A stretch of 64,000 bases of DNA from Candidatus Bathyarchaeota archaeon (GTDB lineage: Archaea; Thermoproteota; Bathyarchaeia; TCS64). The translations under genes were made by a program, and so were the position numbers. Under the pieces are notes generated by a model, which saw nothing but the letters and a program-made list of their open reading frames with translations, did no database searches and was not told the DNA's origin. The stretch's first letter is position 1. Each line of letters starts with the position of its first letter. The stretch covers positions 370,192-434,191 of the forward strand of contig CP070784.1 of the NCBI GenBank assembly GCA_020346605.1. Reading direction: 5' to 3'. Below are positions 17,203 through 24,626 of this stretch, piece by piece.

Positions 17203-17889
17203 CTAAGCCACGCGTCTCAGGTAACATGAACCCGATTCGACTGCGACTTCCAGCCTCTCCCTCAGATCCCTCTCCATGATCAGCTTGTTCAGGTAGTACC
17301 CGGTGAGACCCGGGTTCTCACCCTCGACCAGCTGCTCGGTGTCGCCGGACGCCAAGAAGGCATCCAGGACCTCGCCCAACCTGTCCGAGTCGCCGCGCGC
17401 ACGGGCCCAGACGGGGCGGTAAGGATGGCTGTAGACGCGACCCGGATCGATCATGCCGAAGCTCTCGTGGTCGTCCTTGGTGGAGAGCTCGTAGACGAAG
17501 GTGGGCTTGTTCAGCCTCTTCAGCAGTTCCAGGTTCTTCGCGATCTGGCCGCTGTTGTTCACCCAGACGATGATCGCGGAGTCGCAGTCCTCGATCATCC
17601 CCCGCTCCCTCTCCTTCAGGTCGTCGCCGTAGCAGACGGTCCTCCATCCGCCGGCGTTGTAGCGGATGCTCTTCGCGTGCCCCACGATCACATCCGAGTA
17701 ACCCCTCGACTCCAAGTAGTCCTGGAACCGCCTGCAAGCACCGCGAGCCTCGCCCACGATGATCGTCATGCTGAGGGCCATGGCCTCGTCCAGCCTCTCC
17801 CTCACCACAGCGGGTAGTTCGTCGGTCTTGAAGGCAGAGCTCCCCATCAGGAGCAGTCTTCTGCCGGAACGCTCCCCTCCCTCATTCAT
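17203..17889 (-). CDS. Rossmann-like protein resembling the SLOG/DUF2493 group
   Basis: A 228-residue protein whose N-terminal half looks like a nucleotide-binding Rossmann fold: LLLMGSSAFKTDELPAVVRE, then TIIVGEARGACRRFQDYLES, and RYNAGGWRTVCYGDDLKERE. GS near the first strand and G-x-A-x-G-A followed by a late R-x-N-x-G resemble SLOG-type (LOG/DprA/DUF2493) pockets. DCDSAIIVWVNNSGQIAKNL is a later strand. The last 60 residues are helical. No catalytic assignment is possible. Convergent with the MttB-like gene. Confidence 0.5.
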   Translation of the reverse strand: MNEGGERSGRRLLLMGSSAFKTDELPAVVRERLDEAMALSMTIIVGEARGACRRFQDYLESRGYSDVIVGHAKSIRYNAGGWRTVCYGDDLKERERGMIEDCDSAIIVWVNNSGQIAKNLELLKRLNKPTFVYELSTKDDHESFGMIDPGRVYSHPYRPVWARARGDSDRLGEVLDAFLASGDTEQLVEGENPGLTGYYLNKLIMERDLRERLEVAVESGSCYLRRVA

Positions 17890-18123
17890 GCCTTGGCGTC
17901 ACCTACACGGGCAGCTGCACCTGTAGTTCCTTCTTCATAAAATAATACCTTTTTTCGTTGAGATGACGTAGATCCTTTCCTCGTCGCGCTTGCAGGCAAA
18001 GCGCGTGGTAGCAAGGCTTGCAGAGAGCTCTTTCAACTCCTCGATATCGGTCCAAATTCATCGGGCTGCACATGCTCGGGAGATTAAACAGTTATATTAT
18101 GGAGAGCCTCAAGATGATCTATC

Positions 18124-18609
18124 ATGGACTCTAGAAAAATTGCGAAGTACATGCTCTGGGCCGACGATCAGGCGAGGAGACTATTAGAAGGTCTGTCTGA
18201 GGAGGAGTTCTCAAGGGACGTGCTCCCGCCCTTCGGGAGTATCCGCAGCCTCTGCGAGCACATCATCCTTGCCACAGAGTTCAACCTGAAGCGCCAAGTG
18301 GACAAGGAGGAGTTAGACCCCAAGCAGTTCATGGAGGAGATCAGCACGGTCCCAAAGGATCGCCTCCTCGAGATGTGGAGGAAGGCGGACACGAGGCTCA
18401 TCGACTTCGCTAAGTCGAGGACGGACGAGACTTACGTCTTCCGGAACTTCCTTCACGAGGGGAAGATCACGCTGGACCAGGAGGACTACCTCTCCCAGTA
18501 CCTGCTCCACACCCAGCATCACAGGGCACAGATCATGAGCGCCCTCAGGGTGATGAGGAAGGAGGCGGTGACCACCGACTATCTCTTCTACCTCTCTGAC
18601 ATCCAGTGA
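18124..18609 (+). CDS. DinB-family metal-binding protein
   Basis: A 161-residue four-helix-bundle protein of the DinB/YfiT type. It begins KYMLWADDQARRLLEGLSE, has IRSLCEHIILATEFNL with the first metal His at about 46, and LLHTQHHRAQIMSALR with the C-terminal His pair. The family includes damage-inducible proteins and thiol-dependent S-transferases with a divalent-metal site; function of this member is unknown. An AT-rich TATA-like stretch (TTATATTATG) lies about 30 bases before the ATG. Confidence 0.75.
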   Translation: MDSRKIAKYMLWADDQARRLLEGLSEEEFSRDVLPPFGSIRSLCEHIILATEFNLKRQVDKEELDPKQFMEEISTVPKDRLLEMWRKADTRLIDFAKSRTDETYVFRNFLHEGKITLDQEDYLSQYLLHTQHHRAQIMSALRVMRKEAVTTDYLFYLSDIQ

Positions 18610-18691
18610 TGTCCCCCTGACCTAGAACAACTGCTTGATGGAAAAATTGCCCTTCAAGGGCGGTCAGCCCTCATCTGGGCACAGTCCAATT

Positions 18692-19645
18692 CTAGGTGAA
18701 GGAAGGCAACACCTCTTCGGCGAAGAGCCGCGCCTCCGCCTCGAAGTCGCCGCCCATGAACCTCAGGATGAACAGTGTCACCCCGACGTTGACGTAGCGC
18801 TGTATCTGCTCGATGCACATGTCAGGCGTCCCTGCTATCGGAGCCCTGCGATCTCCGTCTGGGCTACCGTACCTTTTCCGGAAGGCCTCGGTGTACCTCT
18901 CCCCGCTCATCTCGGCGGCGCTCCGACCCTCCTTGATGGTCACGAAACAGGCCCAGGACTTCCTGATCTCGGAGGGATCCCTGCCCACGGCCCTGCAGTG
19001 GCGCTCCAGGACCCCCAGCTTGTACGCGTAGTCCTCAGGAGAGCCCCTCCACGCCGCGAAATTGCAGACGTCGGCGTGCCGGGCGACGGTCCTCAGCGTC
19101 AGCTGCTCGCCGCTTCCCGCTATCATCAGAGGGGGGTGGGGCTTCTGCACGGGTTTGGGGCTGCAGTAAGCTCCGTCGATCTGGTAGAACCGCCCCTTGA
19201 AGATCGGGGCCTCCTCTGTCCACATCATCGTAATGATCCGGGCGGCCTCGTCGACGCGCCTCACCCTCGCCACAGGCGACTCGAAGGGGTAGCCGTAGGC
19301 CCTGAACTCCCCCTCGTGCCACCCAGTGCCCAGCCCCAGCACCAGCCTTCCGCCGCTGATCGCATCGAGGCTCGCAGCCATCTTCGCCAGCAGGGGAGGG
19401 TGCCTGAAGGGGTTGCAGAGCACCAGCTGCCCCAGCCTTATAGCGCCTGTGTTCGCAGCGAGGGCCGAGATTGTCGTCCAGCATTCGAACCTGTTGTCAC
19501 CGGGGTCCTCGTACATACCGATGGTGTGGTCGCTGATCCAGACCGAGTGATAGCCCAGCTCCTCGGCGAGGAGGGCCTCTTCGAGGATGTCGCTGTAACT
19601 GGGGCGCTCACAGCTCAGGAACACTCCGAAATCCAAGTCCACCAT
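18692..19645 (-). CDS. LLM-class F420-dependent oxidoreductase
   Basis: A 317-residue luciferase-like TIM-barrel oxidoreductase. ATG 19645 puts family homology at residue 3 (DLDFGVFLSC); ATG 19657 and TTG 19669 are alternatives. Family features: LAEELGYHSVWISDHT, NTGAIRLGQLVLCNPFRHP, LDAISGGRLVLGLGTGWHE with the flavin phosphate loop, and PPLMIAGSGEQLTLR. Archaeal members usually use coenzyme F420 for hydride transfer, for example in redox conversion of alcohols or ring compounds. The presence of F420 fits an H4MPT-using archaeon. Substrate unknown. Confidence 0.85.
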   Translation of the reverse strand: MVDLDFGVFLSCERPSYSDILEEALLAEELGYHSVWISDHTIGMYEDPGDNRFECWTTISALAANTGAIRLGQLVLCNPFRHPPLLAKMAASLDAISGGRLVLGLGTGWHEGEFRAYGYPFESPVARVRRVDEAARIITMMWTEEAPIFKGRFYQIDGAYCSPKPVQKPHPPLMIAGSGEQLTLRTVARHADVCNFAAWRGSPEDYAYKLGVLERHCRAVGRDPSEIRKSWACFVTIKEGRSAAEMSGERYTEAFRKRYGSPDGDRRAPIAGTPDMCIEQIQRYVNVGVTLFILRFMGGDFEAEARLFAEEVLPSFT

Positions 19646-19760
19646 GACTAGTACCATTGTACGGGTCAAGATATTACATTTTCACAATTAACGGGAGAAG
19701 GGTGTCTACGGTTCTCGGCACAATGCACCCTTATATCTGATGCATCGCAACGTGAGAATT

Positions 19761-20501
19761 ATGGGCGAACAAGGTGGAACAACATATCAGGGAGCTCAGC
19801 TCATCGCCGAAGAGGCCGCGGTGCTTAAGGCCTTCGAGGACATGGTTGGCGAGGCCGTCCCCCATGTGAGCGAGATAAAGTGGAGCACCTTCGGATTCAC
19901 GGCCCGAGACAGCCACGTCACAGGCATCGGGATGTTCTCCAAGGGGCTGCCATCCCTCCCGGAGGGCCTCTGGGACCTAGAACGCCTTGAGTATCTTTGG
20001 CTGACAGGCAACCGCCTCAGCCCCTTCCCCGACGAAGTTAGGAGATTGAAGAGCCTCAGGCAGCTCAGCCTGAACATGAACGGCCTCACGGAGCTTACCG
20101 AAGGCATATGGGAGCTCGACGGCATGGAGTACATCTGCTTCTGGAGGAACCAGGTGGCCGAGATCTCCGAGGACCTTAGGAGGCTGCGCAACCTGGAGGA
20201 GTTCCACCCTGCGGCGAACCCCATCACATCCCTCCCGAGGAGCATCACAACGCTGACGAAGCTCCGGGTACTTGACCTGGCCGACACGGGGATCACATCG
20301 CTGCCCGAGGGCTTCGACCGACTTCAGCGCCTGGAAGTACTCAACATGCGGAACACGCGGCTGTCCAGCTTCCCGATGGAGATACGCCGCATAGAAAACC
20401 TGACCTTCCTGGGCATCGACGAGAGGCTGGCCAACCAGATACCGGGGGAGCTCAGGGAGAAGAAGGGGCTGAAGATAGAGATACGCACCGGTTCAAGCTG
20501 A
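19761..20501 (+). CDS. Leucine-rich-repeat protein
   Basis: A 246-residue protein from ATG 19761 with a short N-terminal helical region, then about seven tandem leucine-rich repeats of 23 residues. Examples are LERLEYLWLTGNRLSPFPDE, LKSLRQLSLNMNGLTEL and LTKLRVLDLADTGITSLPEG. The pattern LxxLxxLxLxxNxLxxLP matches the bacterial/plant SDS22-like class. No signal peptide or membrane segment is seen, so it is probably a cytoplasmic protein-binding scaffold. LRR proteins are uncommon in archaea. Divergent from the LLM oxidoreductase, with TTATATCTGA about 30 bases before the start. Confidence 0.85.
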   Translation: MGEQGGTTYQGAQLIAEEAAVLKAFEDMVGEAVPHVSEIKWSTFGFTARDSHVTGIGMFSKGLPSLPEGLWDLERLEYLWLTGNRLSPFPDEVRRLKSLRQLSLNMNGLTELTEGIWELDGMEYICFWRNQVAEISEDLRRLRNLEEFHPAANPITSLPRSITTLTKLRVLDLADTGITSLPEGFDRLQRLEVLNMRNTRLSSFPMEIRRIENLTFLGIDERLANQIPGELREKKGLKIEIRTGSS

Positions 20502-20595
20502 CCTGTCCGTCATATCTAGCACAGACCCGTTGACTGTTGTCAATACCTCACGAATTATAGTTATGAAATATGGTTGGTTCATCGACTCGCTATGA

Positions 20596-21528
20596 TCAGT
20601 GCGCCCTCATCCTGTTCTCCAGCATCTCGAACCCCGCGTCCACCATACCACGGTGCTCGTGTTCGAGCCCCCACATTATGTAGATGAATGGGGTCCTCTT
20701 CGTCAGGAACGTTCTCCTCTCATCGAGGTTCGGCCCCAGCGGGAGCGAGTAGCTGTTCAGCAGGTCCTCGATGAAGGACTCTCCCTCCCAAAAGAAGAGG
20801 AGGTCGGCCGCCGGGTCCCAGATCCTCGCCTCCTCGAAGTCGATCACCCCGGTCACGTCGTAGGAGCCGGGGTCGACGAGCACGTTCGAGGTGTCGAAGT
20901 CCCCGTGGACCACCCTGGGAGTGAAGAGGAAGTTATCGGAGTCCCCGATGAACCCCTCGACTAGCTCTGACGCCCAGCCTCTCTGCTGAGGGTTGAGCAC
21001 CGGGAAGACCTTCTCGCGTATTTCGTGGAGCCATCTCTCCCAGTACCGCCGATACCAGTCCAGGGTGAAGTCGCTGGGGAACCTCTCCATGAACTCGGCG
21101 AGGACCCGGTCCGAATGGAGCTCCGTGAGGAAGCCCCCCAGCCACTCGGCTATCGACCGCCTCTGCTCCCTCGATGCGCCCTCGAAGCACCGCGACAGCG
21201 AGACTCCCGGTATCTTTCTGTATCCGACGAAGGGCGTTTCCGGGTCCTCGGACAGGAAAAGGAATCTGGGGATCTCCACCGTCAAGTGGGGCCTCAGAAG
21301 CTCCAGGACCTCGTTCTCCCTCATGATCAGCCGGAGCCCCTCCTCGTTGAAGAGGCTCCTGTCGGGGAAGCGGAAGATGTACTCCCCCTTCACCTCGAAG
21401 ACGTTGTAGGTGCCGTGGTAGTGGAACCTGATATAGGAGCCCTGGATCTCCGGGAAGAAGCGCCGAAGGGCTCTGTGCACAATCTCCAGCGAGACGTCGC
21501 GAGGATTGGACTCCTCGAAGGAGGTCAA
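20596..21528 (-). CDS. Aminoglycoside-phosphotransferase-fold small-molecule kinase
   Basis: A 310-residue APH/choline-kinase-fold protein. IVHRALRRFFPEIQGS opens it, GEYIFRFPDRSLFNEEG contributes the ATP-binding lobe, and VVHGDFDTSNVLVDPG is the Brenner catalytic loop (H-G-D-x-x-x-x-N). VIDFEEARIWDPAADLLFF is the metal-binding D-F/D-W segment. It phosphorylates a hydroxylated small molecule; antibiotic resistance is only one of many roles in this family, and a sugar, choline or homoserine-type substrate is equally possible. Stands alone. Confidence 0.82.
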   Translation of the reverse strand: MTSFEESNPRDVSLEIVHRALRRFFPEIQGSYIRFHYHGTYNVFEVKGEYIFRFPDRSLFNEEGLRLIMRENEVLELLRPHLTVEIPRFLFLSEDPETPFVGYRKIPGVSLSRCFEGASREQRRSIAEWLGGFLTELHSDRVLAEFMERFPSDFTLDWYRRYWERWLHEIREKVFPVLNPQQRGWASELVEGFIGDSDNFLFTPRVVHGDFDTSNVLVDPGSYDVTGVIDFEEARIWDPAADLLFFWEGESFIEDLLNSYSLPLGPNLDERRTFLTKRTPFIYIMWGLEHEHRGMVDAGFEMLENRMRAH

Positions 21529-21620
21529 TTCCCAGTGTTCACCTCTTCATTCCTGTCCCTAATGAAATATATCTATGAGCATCCGTAGACAGACCGGGTC
21601 CTCGAAATAAACATTCACGG

Positions 21621-21785
21621 TCAACCCTGCGGGTTGTTGTAGTGTGTGATCTCATAGAGGTAGTCGAAGTAGATCTCGCAGTCATTCTCCGGACACCTGC
21701 TACATAGGAACTCAGCTTCCTCTACCTGAGAGTCCACCTCCTCTACCTCGAAGGTCCTGCCGCAGATGGCTCTTAGAGTCACCAT
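21621..21785 (-). CDS. Small four-cysteine protein
   Basis: A 54-residue acidic protein; ATG 21785 gives a start at MVTLRAICGRTFEVEEVD, with an upstream ATG six codons earlier as an alternative. Four cysteines (AICG, then FLCSRCPENDCEIYF) could bind zinc or iron, though the spacing C-x19-C-x2-C-x4-C is not a classic ribbon. Adjacent to the serine hydrolase gene in the opposite transcriptional context. I do not recognise the family. Confidence 0.45.
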   Translation of the reverse strand: MVTLRAICGRTFEVEEVDSQVEEAEFLCSRCPENDCEIYFDYLYEITHYNNPQG

Positions 21786-21810
21786 GGTGCTCACTAACTT
21801 CAAAACAAGG

Positions 21811-22815
21811 CTAGAGGATGTACCCCTTCTCCCTCGCCCCGCTCAGGAACTCGCTGAACGCCGGCATCCCGGCGCCGACCGCCTCGGGGATCACCTCCTC
21901 GCAGACCCTGAGGCCGTTCGCACCGTTGGTCAGGACGACGGCCCCCCAGCCCCCCTCCCTGGAGGCGACCGCGAAGTTCTTGTAGCCCCCGTTGTCCCCC
22001 CACTGCCAGAAGGAGTCCCCGTCGACACCGTGCTGCAGCCCCCATCCCAGCCCCCAGGAGATGGAGTCGTTGACGGCCACCTGGGGCCTCAACATCTCCT
22101 CCACGATGTTGCGGGAGAGGTGGCTCTCGTCCATGGAGGACGGCTCCACGATCTCGGCGATGAAATTGTCGAGGTCCCCCGATGTCGAGTAGAGGCTCGA
22201 TGCCGACATCGCCATGGATCGGTGCCTGATTTCCTGAACTTTCCCGTCGCCGTCGTGGGGGCTGGCGGTCCTCCCCTCGAAGTCGTCCCTCCAGACGTAG
22301 CAGCTGTCCGCCATGCCGAAGGGGTCCAGAATGGCGTCCTCCATTAACCTTTCAAGCGGGAGGCCGGAGAGCTCCTCCAATACCCTCTGAAGGTAGACGT
22401 ACCCCTCCCCCGAGTAGCTGAACCTCTCCCCAGGGTCGAAGTGAATCTCCAGGGGCTTCTCCCTCCTCCAGTTCTGGAATCCCGTGGTGTGGCAGAGCAC
22501 CCTCCGCATAGTAATCATGGAAAGTCGGGGGTCTCCCTCAAGGAAGGGCTCGGAGAGGTAGCCGTCCAGTGGAGCGTCGATCTCGATGACCCCTCTCTCG
22601 TGCATGCGCAGCGCGGCGTAGGCGAAGACGGGCTTGCTGATGGAGGCGGCCTCGAAGATCGTGTCAGGGGTCACTGGTTCGCCGGTCTCGGAGGACATCG
22701 CGCCGAGCCCCTCGCTCCACGCGACCTCGCCTCCCTCCACGAGGGTCATTGAGACCCCGGGGACTGAGTGCCTCTCCATTGAAGCCAGGAACAGCTCCTC
22801 AAGGTCAGATTTCAT
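21811..22815 (-). CDS. Serine hydrolase, beta-lactamase class C / penicillin-binding-like fold
   Basis: A 334-residue protein of the beta-lactamase/esterase (class C) family. The catalytic S-x-x-K is S58-I-S-K61 in EAASISKPVF. The tyrosine motif is FSYSGEGYVYLQ (Y-S-G), and the third box is WGDNGGYKNFAV. There is no signal peptide, so it is likely cytoplasmic and acts as an esterase, D-aminopeptidase or amidase rather than on peptidoglycan, which archaea of this kind lack. The start is an ATG followed by KSDLEELFLASMERHSVPG, matching the usual N-terminal helix. Confidence 0.85.
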   Translation of the reverse strand: MKSDLEELFLASMERHSVPGVSMTLVEGGEVAWSEGLGAMSSETGEPVTPDTIFEAASISKPVFAYAALRMHERGVIEIDAPLDGYLSEPFLEGDPRLSMITMRRVLCHTTGFQNWRREKPLEIHFDPGERFSYSGEGYVYLQRVLEELSGLPLERLMEDAILDPFGMADSCYVWRDDFEGRTASPHDGDGKVQEIRHRSMAMSASSLYSTSGDLDNFIAEIVEPSSMDESHLSRNIVEEMLRPQVAVNDSISWGLGWGLQHGVDGDSFWQWGDNGGYKNFAVASREGGWGAVVLTNGANGLRVCEEVIPEAVGAGMPAFSEFLSGAREKGYIL

Positions 22816-22958
22816 GATCCAACAGTTTAGGCTGGTCCCTTATTTGATATGCGTTGATCTTGCGACAGCAGGTTTTACTCGCATCGAAGAGACTAAGAGA
22901 GGAGACATGTTAACTAAAACGGTTCCACGTCAACTACAGGCCCACCCACCCGACGGCA

Positions 22959-23660
22959 TCAAAGCTGAGACAAGAGCCTCCCGTGCCCCTCGACGCCACC
23001 GACCCCGAGAGCCCTGAGGCACGCCCACATCGAGGCCTGGTTACTGGTCACGATGGGCCTCCTCAACCGGGACTCCAGCCTGCCTATGAGGGGGACGGCG
23101 GGGAGGTTGGTACAGCTGATGAAGACACCGTCGCAGCCGCCCCCCACCTCGTCCACGAACCCCAGTATCCTCTCAGGGGCGACGTCGGCTATGTCGTGGT
23201 TGTCCACCAGCTGCAGCCCCTGTATGGCGCCGACGTCGAAGCCGTGAGCCTCGAGGAATCGCCGTTCGAGCTGGTTTATGTCATCGGTGTAGGGCGTGGC
23301 GACCCCCACCCGGCGGATGCCGAGAGATCTGAGCCCCTCCACGACTGCGCCGGCCGTCGAGACAGTTGGGATGCCCGTCTCCTCCTCGATCCTGGAGACG
23401 AGCCTCTCCTCCCATTCAACGCCCTTCAGGAGAGAGCCCGATGTGCACCCGTAGACCAGAACATCCACGCCAGCCGTCGCCAGGAGTGCTCCAGCTCTGA
23501 GGGCCTCAAGGGACATCGCCTCGAGCTCCTCCAGCGTCACCCTCTCGAGCAGTATCCTGGCGGAGTGAACTGTGACTCCCTCTGGCGCCATCCCGTAGAA
23601 GTCGGGCTCCATCGTAGTGTTGCTGGAAGGTAAGAGCAGGCCGATTCGTCGACTGGACAT
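22959..23660 (-). CDS. Maleate isomerase / arylmalonate decarboxylase family protein (Asp/Glu racemase superfamily)
   Basis: A 233-residue protein. RRIGLLLPSSNTTMEPDFY is the family N-terminus, VLVYGCTSGSLLKG holds the first catalytic Cys, GIRRVGVATPYTDDINQ the second half-domain, and GVFISCTNLPAVPLIG the second Cys. Members isomerise maleate to fumarate or decarboxylate arylmalonates by Cys-based proton transfer. It belongs to the same superfamily as the broken racemase at 528 but to a different branch. The substrate is not fixed by sequence. Monocistronic. Confidence 0.78.
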   Translation of the reverse strand: MSSRRIGLLLPSSNTTMEPDFYGMAPEGVTVHSARILLERVTLEELEAMSLEALRAGALLATAGVDVLVYGCTSGSLLKGVEWEERLVSRIEEETGIPTVSTAGAVVEGLRSLGIRRVGVATPYTDDINQLERRFLEAHGFDVGAIQGLQLVDNHDIADVAPERILGFVDEVGGGCDGVFISCTNLPAVPLIGRLESRLRRPIVTSNQASMWACLRALGVGGVEGHGRLLSQL

Positions 23661-23749
23661 GCGTCCTCTCAGGATCCATCAGTCGACCTGACAGATTACA
23701 TTATCTAAAAAGCCATTAATATTCATCGGGCCATCTCCAATGGTCGGAA

Positions 23750-24580
23750 ATGGCTACCAGATACCCCCTATCCAGAGCGAAAAAGGAGGTCAAGGCCTGC
23801 ATTGAGACCTGGAGGGAGATCTTCGAGGACAGGTTCGGGGGCATGATCGAGTGCGCCTACGCAAAGGGCTCCTGCGTTAAGGAGTGGGGGTCCCCCATCG
23901 ACTACGTTCCCCTCATCAGCGACGTCGACATCCACGTCAAGCTGGTGGAGGGTCACAGCCTGTTCGACGGCGCCCGCGATCCCTTCGACGAAGCCCTGGA
24001 GATCTCGACGGAGTACGAGGAGGCGTTCCTGAGGAGGCAGCCGGACCACCTCCACGTACCCCGGACCCAGATCGTGGTGCTGAACCCGCATCTCTTGGAG
24101 CCAGACTTCTTCCTTCCCTCCAGGATACCTGAGCAGAACGTCATGATTGGAGACCCACAGCCCGGCGAGGAGCAGCCCGCCGAGAGGATCAGGGAGATCG
24201 ACCTGAAGGCGATGCTGGAACTCGGGGACGTGCTCAGGACGCTGCCCATGAGCGCCGTGGACAGGGTCGGCGTCGACCTGGTGCCCCTCATCAGGAGGCT
24301 GACTTGGAGGGTCTCCCCCACGCCCGTGAGGCTGCTCAGCCAGCTCGAGGACGACCCCTACGGGGTCTGGGAGCGGAACAGGACCAGTGTCTGCGAGGGC
24401 CTGGAACGGCACGGCTACGGCGACGTCTCAAGGCACTACAGGGAGTACTACCTGAGGGGATGGGAGGTCTTCCGGACGGAGTTCAGAGAGAGCAAGAAGA
24501 TGAGGGAGATGCTCGCCAGCGCATACAGAGTCCTGAGGGGAGTGCACGCGCACGCCCTGGAGCTCAGCGCCTCTCCCTGA
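23750..24580 (+). CDS. Nucleotidyltransferase-domain protein
   Basis: A 276-residue protein. Its N-terminal region has the polymerase-beta nucleotidyltransferase signature spread over AYAKGSCVKEWGSPIDY and LISDVDIHVKLVEG (G-S followed by D-x-D). The rest is helical, ending in REMLASAYRVLRGVHAHALE. The long insertion between GS and DVD is unusual. Such proteins transfer NMP to a small molecule, protein or RNA. The adjacent GH116 gene converges from the other strand with 46 bp between stops, so it is not an operon partner. Confidence 0.7.
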   Translation: MATRYPLSRAKKEVKACIETWREIFEDRFGGMIECAYAKGSCVKEWGSPIDYVPLISDVDIHVKLVEGHSLFDGARDPFDEALEISTEYEEAFLRRQPDHLHVPRTQIVVLNPHLLEPDFFLPSRIPEQNVMIGDPQPGEEQPAERIREIDLKAMLELGDVLRTLPMSAVDRVGVDLVPLIRRLTWRVSPTPVRLLSQLEDDPYGVWERNRTSVCEGLERHGYGDVSRHYREYYLRGWEVFRTEFRESKKMREMLASAYRVLRGVHAHALELSASP

Positions 24581-24626
24581 TGGGACGAACGGATCTTACC
24601 CGAACTTTCCATCGCCCATGATCGAT

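Noticed and set aside
18030-18075. tRNA-like T-loop (GGTCCAAATTC)
   Set aside because: Flanking bases do not form an acceptor or T stem and no anticodon arm can be drawn.
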